From: Gemmatimonadota bacterium
GTDB lineage: Bacteria; JAAXHH01
NCBI GenBank assembly: GCA_009837395.1
Contig: VXTP01000008.1
Span: 164,753 to 228,752, forward strand
Length of the DNA: 64,000 bases
Reading direction: 5' to 3'
The notes under the pieces were generated by a model. It saw only the letters and a list, made by a program, of their open reading frames with translations. It was not told the origin of the DNA and ran no database searches. The position numbers were made by a program, and so were the translations under genes. Shown here piece by piece: positions 34,388 to 42,860 of this stretch; position 1 is the first letter of the stretch, and every line of letters starts with the position of its first letter.

Positions 34388-35917
34388 TCAGGACCATATC
34401 GGTTTCATCTTGTATGCCCGGAGCGACCGGACCCGGCTGTCGACGCCCTGGGAGCGGAAGGACACGCCCGTGCTGTCCGGACGGTCGGGATAGACGCGCA
34501 GCGCGACGCACTGGCGGCCGTTGGCGAAGACCTCCACAACGCTTCGGTCCACGAACACCCGCAGTTTCAGCGTTTCGTCCTCCTCCAGCGCCAGCGGCGC
34601 GGTCTCGGGCGCGCGGGACATTACGTCGGGCGCGGTGGACGCGTAGGAGGTATCGATGGAAAGCAGGCTCGTGCCGTGGAACCCGCGGCCCCGGTAGAAG
34701 GCGATGCGCGTGAACTCCTCCCGGTCCGGCGACCGCAGCACGTTCATCTCCACCATGGGCGACGATCCCGGGTCGATCTCCACCTCGAACTCCATGGTGT
34801 TGCCGCCCTCCGGCGCGGGCAGGACGACCTCCCGGTTGGCCGGAAGGTTGAAGCCGTCGAACCGGACCGGGGCTTCCCGCAGCAATTCGAGGGCCTCGAC
34901 CGGCTCCTGGTACAGGTCGTCGCCGTCGACGGTCAGGCGACGGGGCAGGGACATGATCTGGTTCCAACCCTCCGTCGGCTTACCGTGGTTCATGTTGAAG
35001 ATCGCGACGAGACCGCCCTCGCCGTCCGGCGTGGCCGAAGGCGCGTGGAGTCCGGACGGCTTGTATGCGCCGAAATTGAACTTGGCGCCGTAAGTGACGA
35101 CGAACTTGTCCCGTTCCGTGTCATAATCGCCGATCAGGTACTGGGGTCCGCTCATGTGGCTGAAGAAAAGCAGGATGTGGCGGTCGCCTATTGGCCAGAA
35201 ATACGGGCAGGCGCCGTCGTCCCCCACCAGGGTATAGTCGTCGTCCTCTACGAAAGGATGGAGATAGGTCCAGCGGGCCAGGTCCTCGGAGCGGAAAAGG
35301 TAGTTGGCACGCCTTTTCTTGCCGGCCGGCCCTGTCGGCTTGGTGCCCGCGGAGAGCGAATAGTACACCCCGTCCTTCTTCCAGATGCACGGATCGAACA
35401 CGTTGTAGGGCGCGGGCGGACCGTCCTTCGGCGGCATGGGGATGACGGCCTGGCCGGTGACCTTCTCCCAGTTGAGGAGCAGGGGATCGCTGGATACGGC
35501 GACCATGTTGCCCGCAACCGTGCCGTGGTACATGGCGATCACGCGGTCTTCCTCCACCAGCGCGGCGCCCGAGTAACAGCAGCGCTCCGGGTTGGGGTAG
35601 ATGCAGTAGGGCAGGTCGCGCCAGCGAACGAGGTCGTCTGAAACGGCGTGCCCCCAGTGCTGCCGCGTGTCCTCGGGCGGGTAGGCCTGGTAGAACAGGT
35701 GCCAGCGGCCCTGCCAGAAGCACAAGCCGTTGGGGTCGTTGAGCATGGCCTCCGGGTTCACGTAGTGGTACGCGGGCCGGTGGGGGTCCCCTGCGTAGCC
35801 TTTGCGGGACGCGTTCAGGCGCTGCAGGAGCGGGTTGTCCGCCAGCGCGGCCTCCTGTGCCTCGAGCGTATCCGAGGGAAAAGTGTAGTAGGGGACCAGG
35901 GAGGTGTAGTCTTCCAT
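34388..35917 (-). CDS. Glycoside hydrolase family 32 protein
   Basis: 509 residues. The catalytic nucleophile aspartate is in MLNDPNGLCFWQGRWHLFYQ (about residues 57-76). The transition-state aspartate corresponds to FDPCIWK, and the acid/base glutamate is probably in YQEPVEALELL. The C-terminal beta-sandwich (LKLRVFVDRSVVEVFANGRQ) is typical of GH32. Such enzymes hydrolyse sucrose, fructans or levan. No signal peptide is seen, which favours an intracellular sucrose- or fructo-oligosaccharide hydrolase. Its neighbours are NudC upstream and the MDR dehydrogenase downstream. Confidence 0.92.
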   Translation of the reverse strand: MEDYTSLVPYYTFPSDTLEAQEAALADNPLLQRLNASRKGYAGDPHRPAYHYVNPEAMLNDPNGLCFWQGRWHLFYQAYPPEDTRQHWGHAVSDDLVRWRDLPYCIYPNPERCCYSGAALVEEDRVIAMYHGTVAGNMVAVSSDPLLLNWEKVTGQAVIPMPPKDGPPAPYNVFDPCIWKKDGVYYSLSAGTKPTGPAGKKRRANYLFRSEDLARWTYLHPFVEDDDYTLVGDDGACPYFWPIGDRHILLFFSHMSGPQYLIGDYDTERDKFVVTYGAKFNFGAYKPSGLHAPSATPDGEGGLVAIFNMNHGKPTEGWNQIMSLPRRLTVDGDDLYQEPVEALELLREAPVRFDGFNLPANREVVLPAPEGGNTMEFEVEIDPGSSPMVEMNVLRSPDREEFTRIAFYRGRGFHGTSLLSIDTSYASTAPDVMSRAPETAPLALEEDETLKLRVFVDRSVVEVFANGRQCVALRVYPDRPDSTGVSFRSQGVDSRVRSLRAYKMKPIWS

Positions 35918-35989
35918 GATGCGCTCCGTATTTGGATTCGATGGCGGCCGGCGGCGCTCCGCTTCAAGATGCCGGACACCTTGATTGTT

Positions 35990-36955
35990 TCAGCGGTCAG
36001 TCACTTCGGACACCCAGGAATCGACCAGGAACCGGGCGATGGAGTCACGGCGGGGCAGGGCGTACGCGACCGACTCGTCACCCCACTCGCCGAAACCCAG
36101 GACTTCCTCGGCGGTGAACCACTGTGCCTCCACGAGTTCCTCCGGGTTCACCTCGATGTCGGTGGTTTCCGCCCGTGCGCGGAAACCCAGCATCAGCGAC
36201 GAGGGGAAGGGCCAGGGCTGGGACGCCTGGTAATTTGCCGCGCTCACGCGGACGCCGACCTCTTCAAACACCTCCCGGGCTACGGTTTCCTCCAGGCTCT
36301 CCCCCGGTTCCGTGAAGCCGGAAAGGGTGGAAAACACGTTCGGCGGCGGCCTGTGGTGATTGCCCAGAAGACACATGGGCGGGCGGCCGTCTTCCGGCCG
36401 GTATTCCACCAGTGTGATCACCGCGGGGTCGATGCGGGGGAAGGCGTTCCTGCCGCAATCCGCGTCCGTGCACCGGCGCCGGCGGCCCCCTTCCCGACTT
36501 TCGGTCGCATGCCCGCATCGGCCACAGAACCGGTTCTCGCGGTGCCAGTACAACATCCCCCGCGCATACGCCATCAGCGCGGCCCCGCGTGCGTCGATCG
36601 ACGGACCGGCCCGCCAGAGGTCCTGGTACTTCCCCCGGCCCCCGGCCGCCGCGACCGCTTCTTCTTCATCGGAACCCGAGAGGTCCACCGCGAAAACGGC
36701 ACGGTCCTCCTCCATGCCCAGGAACACGGTTTCGCAACTGGCCGCCAGCACGTCCGCACCAGCCGTGCTCCCACAGATGACGGCGGACGGCAGGGACGTC
36801 CCATGGCCGTCATCGATCAGGCTCAGGTCGCGCCAGACGGGTATGAAGCGGGTATCGTCCCGGGCCAGCCGCCCGGCGAGCCACTCCGGATCGCCACGCC
36901 GATCCTCCGCCCGATCCAGCGGGACGTCCGCGAACTTCAGCACCGGATTGTCCAT
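35990..36955 (-). CDS. nudC: NAD(+) diphosphatase / NAD-cap hydrolase
   Basis: 321 residues. Cleaves NADH to NMNH and AMP, and in E. coli removes NAD caps from RNA. The zinc ribbon has four cysteines (FCGRCGHA and RRRCTDADCGRNAFPR). The Nudix box is GFTEPGESLEETVAREVFEE followed by VG, and the NADH-pyrophosphatase signature SQPWPFPSSLMLGF follows at the normal distance. The N-terminal domain is the NUDIX-like accessory domain of NudC. 29 bases downstream of the Tat aminotransferase gene. Confidence 0.95.
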   Translation of the reverse strand: MDNPVLKFADVPLDRAEDRRGDPEWLAGRLARDDTRFIPVWRDLSLIDDGHGTSLPSAVICGSTAGADVLAASCETVFLGMEEDRAVFAVDLSGSDEEEAVAAAGGRGKYQDLWRAGPSIDARGAALMAYARGMLYWHRENRFCGRCGHATESREGGRRRRCTDADCGRNAFPRIDPAVITLVEYRPEDGRPPMCLLGNHHRPPPNVFSTLSGFTEPGESLEETVAREVFEEVGVRVSAANYQASQPWPFPSSLMLGFRARAETTDIEVNPEELVEAQWFTAEEVLGFGEWGDESVAYALPRRDSIARFLVDSWVSEVTDR

Positions 36956-36984
36956 GGGGACCCGAGTCTCGCCTTAATGCCGCG

Positions 36985-38205
36985 CTACAACACCGCTTCC
37001 AGCGTGTTGATGAAGGCCTCGTTCTCGTCCGGGGTGCCTACGGTCACGCGCAAATGCCCCTTCAGCCCCCACCACATGGCGTCGCCGATCCAGACGTTGC
37101 GCTCCTGGAGCGCGCTGAACACGGATACGGCCTTGTCCCCGAGCCTGAACAGGACGAAGCAGGAATCGCTGGGCGTATACGGGATATCCAGCCGTTCGAA
37201 GGCCTCGCCCAGGTAGACCTTGCCTTCTGCCACCGACCTCCGGCTGCGCTCGTAGTGCGCGTCGTCGTCCAGCGCGGCGATGGCGGCGTACAGGGCCAGG
37301 TTGCCCGGTGGTCCGCCCAGGTTGTAAAGCGACAGCTTCCGTCTCAACCGGGGCGAGAGTGCGGCGTATCCGACGCGCATGCCCGCCAGGCCGTAGATCT
37401 TGGAGAACGTCCGGGATACGATCACGTTGTCGTTTTCGAGCGTCAGGTACATCGCGTCGCGGTAATCGGGATCGGTCGTGTAATCGATATACGCTTCGTC
37501 TATGAACACCGTGACGTGAGACGGTACGGACCGGACGAAATCCACCAGCGCGTCATGGTCCACCACTGTACTGGTCGGATTATTGGGATTCGTCACGACC
37601 ACGACCGTCGTGTTGTCGTTGATCCTATCGTACATGGCGTTCAGGTTGTGCCGCAGGTCCCGGGTCAGGCGGACGTAGTTGATCTTGACGTCGAGGCCCT
37701 CTTCTTCTTTGAACCGTCTCCAGACGTCCGCCGTATCGAAGTAGGCGGGCTGGGCCTGAACCAGTTCCGCCTTGTCCCGCACCGTCGCCAGGCCCACGGC
37801 GTGCAGGATCAGGCTGGAGCCCGCGCTGAGGGCCAGCCGGCGGTTCTTCGTCACCTCTTCCCAGTTGTCCCACGTCGTCTCGGTGACCGGCAAGCCGTGT
37901 TTCCGTTCGAGGGCGTTGATCAGGCCTTCCACCGGGTCCGGCATGAAACTCCAGTGGTAGCGGTTCACGTCGAACATGTGTGCGGCGACCGCCTCGACCG
38001 CTCGTGGAGACGGTCCCAGGGGGTTCTCGTTGGACGACAGGTTCACGTAGCCCGGCGCGATGCCGTGACCCTGGATATCTTCCGGTTTCTTGCCCGACAC
38101 CAGGGCCTGCGCCATCACCATCGGATCGACCGCCAGGGCACCCAGGCCCCCCAGCAGCGTACCCCCGATGAATCCACGGCGCGACAGATTGGATTCTGGT
38201 TTCAT
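36985..38205 (-). CDS. Tat-exported histidinol-phosphate aminotransferase-like enzyme
   Basis: 406 residues. The N-terminus has a twin-arginine signal (ESNLSRRGFIGGTLLGGLGA then VMAQA), predicting export of a folded enzyme. The rest is a class I/II PLP aminotransferase of the HisC/CobD type. It contains SSNENPLGPSPRAVEAV, VTNPNNPTSTVV, FIDEAYIDYT, and the PLP lysine in SRTFSKIYGLAGMRVGYA. Export of a HisC-like enzyme is unusual because PLP is normally cytosolic, although Tat can carry cofactor-loaded proteins. Start overlaps the class III aminotransferase stop by 4 bases. Confidence 0.88.
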   Translation of the reverse strand: MKPESNLSRRGFIGGTLLGGLGALAVDPMVMAQALVSGKKPEDIQGHGIAPGYVNLSSNENPLGPSPRAVEAVAAHMFDVNRYHWSFMPDPVEGLINALERKHGLPVTETTWDNWEEVTKNRRLALSAGSSLILHAVGLATVRDKAELVQAQPAYFDTADVWRRFKEEEGLDVKINYVRLTRDLRHNLNAMYDRINDNTTVVVVTNPNNPTSTVVDHDALVDFVRSVPSHVTVFIDEAYIDYTTDPDYRDAMYLTLENDNVIVSRTFSKIYGLAGMRVGYAALSPRLRRKLSLYNLGGPPGNLALYAAIAALDDDAHYERSRRSVAEGKVYLGEAFERLDIPYTPSDSCFVLFRLGDKAVSVFSALQERNVWIGDAMWWGLKGHLRVTVGTPDENEAFINTLEAVL

Positions 38206-39566
38206 GACGTTTTCAACTCCTTTACTGTTACCCGGATGCTGTCCGCCAATATGTCCAGCATGAGGTCCGTCTCTTCCCGGGTGATGACGAGCGGCGGCGC
38301 CAGGGCGATCCAGTTGGGATCGAAGCGCGTCAGCAGCCCTTTTTCGAGCGCGGCCTGGCCGGCCCGCACGCCGAACTTCACCGATGGATCGAAGGGCGCA
38401 CGGGTATCGGGATCTTCCACGAATTCAACCCCGGCCAGCAGGCCGCAGCCCCGGATATCGCCCACGATGCCATATTCCCGCAGTTCCTCCAGCCGCTGCC
38501 GGACATAGGCGCCCGTCTCGCGTGCCCGGGCGCACAGGTCTCTTTCCTGTATCTCCGCCAGATTTGCCAGGCCGGCCGCCGCGGCCAGCGGGTTGCCGCC
38601 GAAGGTGTGGCCGTGGGAAAACTCGACCTCGTCTTCTTCGCGACCGAGAAAGGCGGAAGCGATGGAATCCCGGAAGGCGATCCCCGCCAGGGGCACGTAT
38701 CCGCTGGACATGCCCTTGCCCATGCAGAGGATGTCGGGCGCCGCCTCGAAAGTCTGGGCCGCGAACATGCTGCCGGTGCGGCCGAAACCGGTGATGATCT
38801 CGTCGTAGATCAGGAGGATTCCGTGCCGGTCGCAGATATCCCGGAGCTCGGGGAGATACCCCGGCGGCGGCATGATGATCCCCCCGGTGTTCCCCACGGG
38901 TTCCAGGATGAGCGCGGCGATGGTCTCGGCGCCTTCCAGCTCGATGAGGTCCTCCACCGTCCGGGCGCAGAAGACCTCGCAGTCCGGGAAGGTCTTTTCG
39001 TAGGGACACCGGTAGCAGGTCGGCGGGTGGACGTGCAGGAAACCGTGCAGCGTGGGTTCGAACATGGTCTTGCGCCGGCGCGTGCCCGTGGCCGACAGGG
39101 CGCCCATGGTCGCGCCGTGATACCCGTGAAACCGCGAGATCACCTTGAACTTGCCCGGGTTGCCGGTCTGCCGGTGGTATTGCCGCGCCAGTTTCATGGC
39201 CGCCTCGGTGGCTTCCGATCCGCCGGACAGGAGCTTGATGGTGTTCAGGTCCTCCGGCGTGACTTCCGCCAGCCGCTGGACCAGTTCGATGGCCGGCGGG
39301 CTGGTGGCGTGGAGCGGTGGGGCGAAGGCCAGGGTGTCCAGCTGGTCCTTGATCGCCTCGATGATCCTCCGGTTGCCGTGGCCGGCGTTCACGGTGAAGA
39401 TACCCGACAGGCCGTCCAGGATCCGCCGCCCGTTCACGTCCTCGTACCAGACCCCGTCCGCCTTTTGTACGACGAGGGGATCCTCGATGAAGGTCTCCAT
39501 CTGGCGCAGGTCGAGGACGAGCCGCCGGAGGGATTCAGGCGCTGTGAGCTGTTCAGCATTCATCAT
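38202..39566 (-). CDS. Aspartate aminotransferase family protein (PLP class III)
   Basis: 454 residues from the ATG at 39566 (tandem MM); a reading to 40064 runs back through the upstream gene and is not credible. Class III omega-aminotransferase. Motifs: ILDGLSGIFTVNAGHGN, LSGGSEATEAAMKLARQYH, FHGYHGATMGALSATG, LIYDEIITGFGRTGSMFA, and PLP lysine in LCMGKGMSSGYVPLAG. Likely donors are amino acids such as beta-alanine, GABA or taurine with pyruvate. A cysteine-rich insert (HPPTCYRCPYEKTFPDCEVFC) near residue 165 occurs in some subfamilies. Starts 11 bases after the CcmI-like lipoprotein. Confidence 0.9.
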   Translation of the reverse strand: MMNAEQLTAPESLRRLVLDLRQMETFIEDPLVVQKADGVWYEDVNGRRILDGLSGIFTVNAGHGNRRIIEAIKDQLDTLAFAPPLHATSPPAIELVQRLAEVTPEDLNTIKLLSGGSEATEAAMKLARQYHRQTGNPGKFKVISRFHGYHGATMGALSATGTRRRKTMFEPTLHGFLHVHPPTCYRCPYEKTFPDCEVFCARTVEDLIELEGAETIAALILEPVGNTGGIIMPPPGYLPELRDICDRHGILLIYDEIITGFGRTGSMFAAQTFEAAPDILCMGKGMSSGYVPLAGIAFRDSIASAFLGREEDEVEFSHGHTFGGNPLAAAAGLANLAEIQERDLCARARETGAYVRQRLEELREYGIVGDIRGCGLLAGVEFVEDPDTRAPFDPSVKFGVRAGQAALEKGLLTRFDPNWIALAPPLVITREETDLMLDILADSIRVTVKELKTS

Positions 39567-39577
39567 TTGATTGGCGG

Positions 39578-40111
39578 CTAGTACAGCCGGTCGATGACGA
39601 CGTCCGCCCCGGAGTCTCCGACGACCACCCGCGCGTTGACCCCTTCCATGTCGCCGGCCTGCGGGACGCCGGCGTTCCCGTCCAGGTCGATGCGCGCGAC
39701 GATGGTGACCTCTCCGGAGAAGGACGGGCCCTGGACGGCCTGGTCCGCGCCGGTCAGCGTGTACGGCATGGGGAACCGCAGGCTCCTGAAACGCTTGACG
39801 GCCATGGGCGGGCTGCCCTCGCCCCGTCTCGCCATGACGAACATGGTCTCCGACCCCCTGAGCCGCGCGAAGAGTTCCGGCGCAATGTCGATGGTGCCCG
39901 AAACGCTCGGACCGCCTGCCGGGGGCGCGGTGGGCTGTCCTTCCTCGAAGCTTCGGCCGGCCACCCGGCTGCCGTCGATCGGCCGCTGCGCTTCCACGAA
40001 GGACCTGCCGGACGCCTGTCCGCCGTCTTCGGGCAGGGGACGCAGGTTCTGGTCGCACCCGCACCAGATCAGCGCACCCAGCAATATCGATTTGAAATGT
40101 AAAAGGCGCAT
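39578..40111 (-). CDS. Lipoprotein with CcmI/CycH C-terminal-like domain
   Basis: 177 residues. A short hydrophobic N-terminus with cysteines (LLGALIWCGCDQN) suggests a lipoprotein. Residues about 68-165 follow the pattern of the periplasmic C-terminal domain of the cytochrome c biogenesis protein CcmI/CycH: VSGTIDIAPELFARL, ETMFVMARRGEGSPPMAVKR, FPMPYTLTGADQAV, TIVARIDLDGNAGVPQAGDM. In full-length CcmI this domain follows membrane helices and TPRs; here it stands alone. Upstream of the two aminotransferases. A link to CcsA-type cytochrome assembly is speculative. Confidence 0.65.
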   Translation of the reverse strand: MRLLHFKSILLGALIWCGCDQNLRPLPEDGGQASGRSFVEAQRPIDGSRVAGRSFEEGQPTAPPAGGPSVSGTIDIAPELFARLRGSETMFVMARRGEGSPPMAVKRFRSLRFPMPYTLTGADQAVQGPSFSGEVTIVARIDLDGNAGVPQAGDMEGVNARVVVGDSGADVVIDRLY

Positions 40112-40512
40112 GTCAACAAAGGTCCCGGTAAAGGATCCCGGTTATGGGCCCCGGCTATGGGCCCTGGTCAGCGGGAAGGCCCTGTGCTGAAGGGTGTTTT
40201 TCGTCGTCCGGACACTCCGGATAGTCTAGGCGAACCCCCACCGGTTGTCAACCTCTATGTACCTGCGCGAAGGAACAAGAAAAGCCTTGACTTGACCTGT
40301 TCCGCAGACCTAACATGGAACTTCGCCGGCGACTCCTTTCCCGGGGTTGGCCGGCATGTTGTTTCAGGCAGGCGAAGCACGAGCGCTCATCTACTTTGCC
40401 CTGCCTGCCTCGGGTGGGAATGGCCGGCATGGCCTTGCCAGGTTCCACCTCCTCTTTTCGATAAACCGGGTCTTCTTCCAAGGTGGTTCCCAGGAACCGG
40501 GACTGGACAGTC
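40112..40512. other. 401-base intergenic region, divergent
   Basis: Between the CcmI-like lipoprotein (minus) and the cold-shock/VOC gene (plus). It contains the promoter at 40287-40316 and, downstream of it, a possible stem CAGGCAGG (40365-40372) with CCTGCCTG (40400-40407) in what would be a 190-base 5' leader. The left part has TATGGGCCC-type repeats near 40142-40162. No small ORF could be supported. Confidence 0.4.
40287..40316 (+). promoter_or_regulatory. Sigma-70-type promoter for the cold-shock/VOC operon
   Basis: TTGACT (40287-40292), 18-base spacer, TAACAT (40311-40316). It would give a leader of about 190 bases before the ATG at 40513; long structured leaders are common for cold-shock genes. 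Confidence 0.5.
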
Positions 40513-41145
40513 ATGCCGCAGGGTACGATCACCAGGCTGAACCACACCAGGGGTTACGGTTTCATCAACACCCCGGAGAACGAAGACCTGTTTTTCCATC
40601 GATCCAACATTACGGACGGGCAGTTTTCGTTGCTGCAGGTCGGCGACCAGGTGACGTATACCGTACAGTTCACTTCCCGCGGCCCCCGGGCCGATCAGGT
40701 CCAGGTCCAGAGTCAGTCCGTGAGACTCCAGGTCAACCTGGCCGTGAGGGACCTGCAGGTGTCCGCGGCATTCTACACGGAGACCTTCGGCTTCAAGGAA
40801 TTGTCGAACGATCCCGGTTACATCCTGCTCCAGCGGAACGAACTGGTCCTCGGACTGAAGACCGACGAACTGCTCTGGTATCCGGACCCGGGGGAACAGC
40901 CCGTCGAGTCGCTCACCCGCGGCGTGGGCGTCGAACTGGTCCTGGAGATCTCGGATATCGGCCAGTTCCACGCGAAGATGCAACAGGCCGGGATGGCCAT
41001 ACGCGAACCTCTGACAGAGCAACCCTGGGGCGCCACGGACTTCCGCATGCTGGACCCGGATGGTTATTACTGGCGGATCACGTCCCCACGCGACCGCGAT
41101 GCCGTCCAGGCCGAAGAAGAATCGACGGAAGGTGAACCCGCATGA
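40513..41145 (+). CDS. Cold-shock domain fused to a VOC (glyoxalase) domain
   Basis: 210 residues from the ATG at 40513 (MPQGTITRLNHTRGYGFINT); a GTG ten codons earlier is the alternative. Residues 1-65 are a cold-shock domain with RNP1-like RGYGFI and RNP2-like DLFFHRSNI, normally binding single-stranded RNA or DNA. Residues about 72-197 are a VOC/glyoxalase fold (VNLAVRDLQVSAAFYTETFGFKEL, VELVLEISDIGQFHAKMQQAG, DFRMLDPDGYYWRI). Catalytic metal ligands of glyoxalase I are not obvious. This pairing is not one I recognise as standard. The stop overlaps the ppgK start by 4 bases. Confidence 0.85.
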   Translation: MPQGTITRLNHTRGYGFINTPENEDLFFHRSNITDGQFSLLQVGDQVTYTVQFTSRGPRADQVQVQSQSVRLQVNLAVRDLQVSAAFYTETFGFKELSNDPGYILLQRNELVLGLKTDELLWYPDPGEQPVESLTRGVGVELVLEISDIGQFHAKMQQAGMAIREPLTEQPWGATDFRMLDPDGYYWRITSPRDRDAVQAEEESTEGEPA

Positions 41146-41879
41146 GTCTTCTGGGGATCGATATCGGCGGAACGGGTATCAAAGGCGCACCGGTCTGCCT
41201 GGAATCCGGAAGACTCGAGACGGAACGCTTCAGGATCGGCACCCCCAGGCCGGCCACGCCTAAGAAAGTGATCGAGACCGCGGCGGAGGTCGTCCGGCAC
41301 TTCGATCTGCAGGGTCCCGTGGGATTCGGCTTTCCCGCGGTCATCAAGCACGGTACGGTGCGGACCGCCGCGAACATCGACGCGTCCTGGATCGGCGTCA
41401 ACGCCGTGGAACGCATGGCGAAGGCGACTGGCCGGCCGGTCGTTTTCCTGAACGACGCGGATGCCGCGGGCATGGCGGAAATGCGGTACGGCGCGGGCAG
41501 AGACCGGGACGGCGTGGTGGTCATCGCGACCCTGGGAACCGGCATCGGCACCTCCCTGTTCGTCGACGGCACGCTCGTGCCCAGCACGGAATTCGGACAC
41601 ATCGAAATGAAAGGCCGCGTCGCGGAAAAATACGCCGCCGAAAGCGTTCGGAAGGCGAAGGGCCTGAGCTGGGAGGTATGGGGCGGACGGGTGAACGAGT
41701 ACCTGTGCAGGCTGGACGAGCTGATCCGCCCGGACCTGATCATCGTGGGCGGCGGCGCCAGCAACAAGTACGAGAAGTTCTCATCGTGCTTCACCGTGGA
41801 TACCGAGGTCGTCCCAGCCCGGTTGAGGAACCAGGCCGGGATCATCGGGGCGGCCCTGGCCGCGCAGACCGCCGCGTGA
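41142..41879 (+). CDS. ppgK: Polyphosphate glucokinase (ROK family)
   Basis: 245 residues. ROK-fold kinase with LGIDIGGTGIKGAPV (phosphate-1 motif), FLNDADAAGMAEMRYGAG (catalytic aspartate), VVVIATLGTGIGTSLFVDG and LVPSTEFGHIEMKGR. The SxEFGHxxxxG form, rather than the CxCGxxGC zinc motif of other ROK glucokinases, marks polyphosphate--glucose phosphotransferase. It phosphorylates glucose using polyphosphate. Coupled by ATGA overlap to the cold-shock/VOC gene. The stop lies in the first unit of a 19-base triple repeat. Confidence 0.92.
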   Translation: MSLLGIDIGGTGIKGAPVCLESGRLETERFRIGTPRPATPKKVIETAAEVVRHFDLQGPVGFGFPAVIKHGTVRTAANIDASWIGVNAVERMAKATGRPVVFLNDADAAGMAEMRYGAGRDRDGVVVIATLGTGIGTSLFVDGTLVPSTEFGHIEMKGRVAEKYAAESVRKAKGLSWEVWGGRVNEYLCRLDELIRPDLIIVGGGASNKYEKFSSCFTVDTEVVPARLRNQAGIIGAALAAQTAA

Positions 41880-41924
41880 GCCGCAGGCCGCCGCGTGAGC
41901 CGCAGGCCGCCGCGTGAGCCGCAG
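41868..41924 (+). repeat. 19-base tandem repeat, 3 units, over the ppgK stop codon
   Basis: Three consecutive units (GCCGCCGCGTGAGCCGCAG; the first differs in its first base) cover 41868-41924. Each copy repeats the GCGTGA that ends ppgK. Confidence 0.9.
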
Positions 41925-41936
41925 AAAGCGCCGTAC

Positions 41937-42821
41937 ATGTCCATTCTCAGCAAGTCGACACTATTTCCCATGCTGCCCGACGACGTCCGCGGGCGCGTGA
42001 CCGAAAACCACCGCCTGTCCCCGTCGCGCCGCCTGAAGAGCAGGAAACAGGCCGGCGATTTCATCCTGGAACGGTGTTTCGTCTCGGTCTACTCCGGCAC
42101 CGAACTTCCAAGTATCCAGGAGGCCATTGACGGCAGGACCGGCCTTGGTGGCAACGGTAACGGGATCAGCACGGGACAGGGCATCGCCAGCATCTGGCTG
42201 AGCGACCTGCCCGAAGCCGTTCCCTGCCTGTTCGGTACTTTTGTGAAGCGCAAACCCACGCTCGTCGCCCGGAAGCACTGGGCGGCCCTGCTGGCCATGG
42301 AAGGGGAAGGTTTCCGGGGCGCCCGGGAGCGCAACCGGATCTCACCGGCGGCGTTTCGCCTGGCCGACTGCATCGAGCGGGACGGCCCGGCCACGGGTCT
42401 TGCGCTGCGGGACCGGCTATCCGGATCCGTCCCCATGGACGGGCGGACTTTCCGCAAGGCATTGCTGGAACTCGAAAAGCTTTGGTTGATCGTACCCGGA
42501 CGGACCGGACGGCCTGGAAGGAACGTCCATGACGCGGCCTCGTGCGTATGGGAGCTGACGAAGCGATGGGTGCCCGACGACACGGCGAGGGAAGCCGTTT
42601 CCATGACCCGCCGCCATGCCATGCGCAGTCTGCTCGTGGGCGCCGTGGAGTCCGCCGGGGCCGTCGACGAGAAGGCAGTCTACCGGTGGTTCGGCTGGCC
42701 CCGGTCCATGACGGGCGTGCTCATGGACGAAGCCCTGTCGGCGGAGGAATGCTTCCGGGTGGACGGTCCCAGTCCCGTGATCATCTCAAGCGCCCTGGCC
42801 GAAATCTGGCCCGAAGCCTGA
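41937..42821 (+). CDS. Winged-helix protein, probably AlkZ/YcaQ-related
   Basis: 294 residues from the ATG at 41937; an earlier GTG-type start would read through the 19-base repeats. Two winged-helix-like segments can be seen: about 120-200 (GTFVKRKPTLVARKHWAALLAM, ISPAAFRLADCIERDGPATG, RKALLELEKLWLIVPG) and about 215-285 (WELTKRWVPDD, RSLLVGAVESAGAVDEKAVYRWFGWP). The order of motifs recalls AlkZ-related proteins, the family of DNA glycosylases that unhook interstrand crosslinks. The catalytic QxQ/QxD motif of AlkZ could not be located with confidence. It is followed 39 bases later by a DNA methyltransferase. Confidence 0.5.
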   Translation: MSILSKSTLFPMLPDDVRGRVTENHRLSPSRRLKSRKQAGDFILERCFVSVYSGTELPSIQEAIDGRTGLGGNGNGISTGQGIASIWLSDLPEAVPCLFGTFVKRKPTLVARKHWAALLAMEGEGFRGARERNRISPAAFRLADCIERDGPATGLALRDRLSGSVPMDGRTFRKALLELEKLWLIVPGRTGRPGRNVHDAASCVWELTKRWVPDDTAREAVSMTRRHAMRSLLVGAVESAGAVDEKAVYRWFGWPRSMTGVLMDEALSAEECFRVDGPSPVIISSALAEIWPEA

Positions 42822-42860
42822 TGCGGCCGTTCCGGCCGCCGTCTGCCCTTACTTCCCGAA

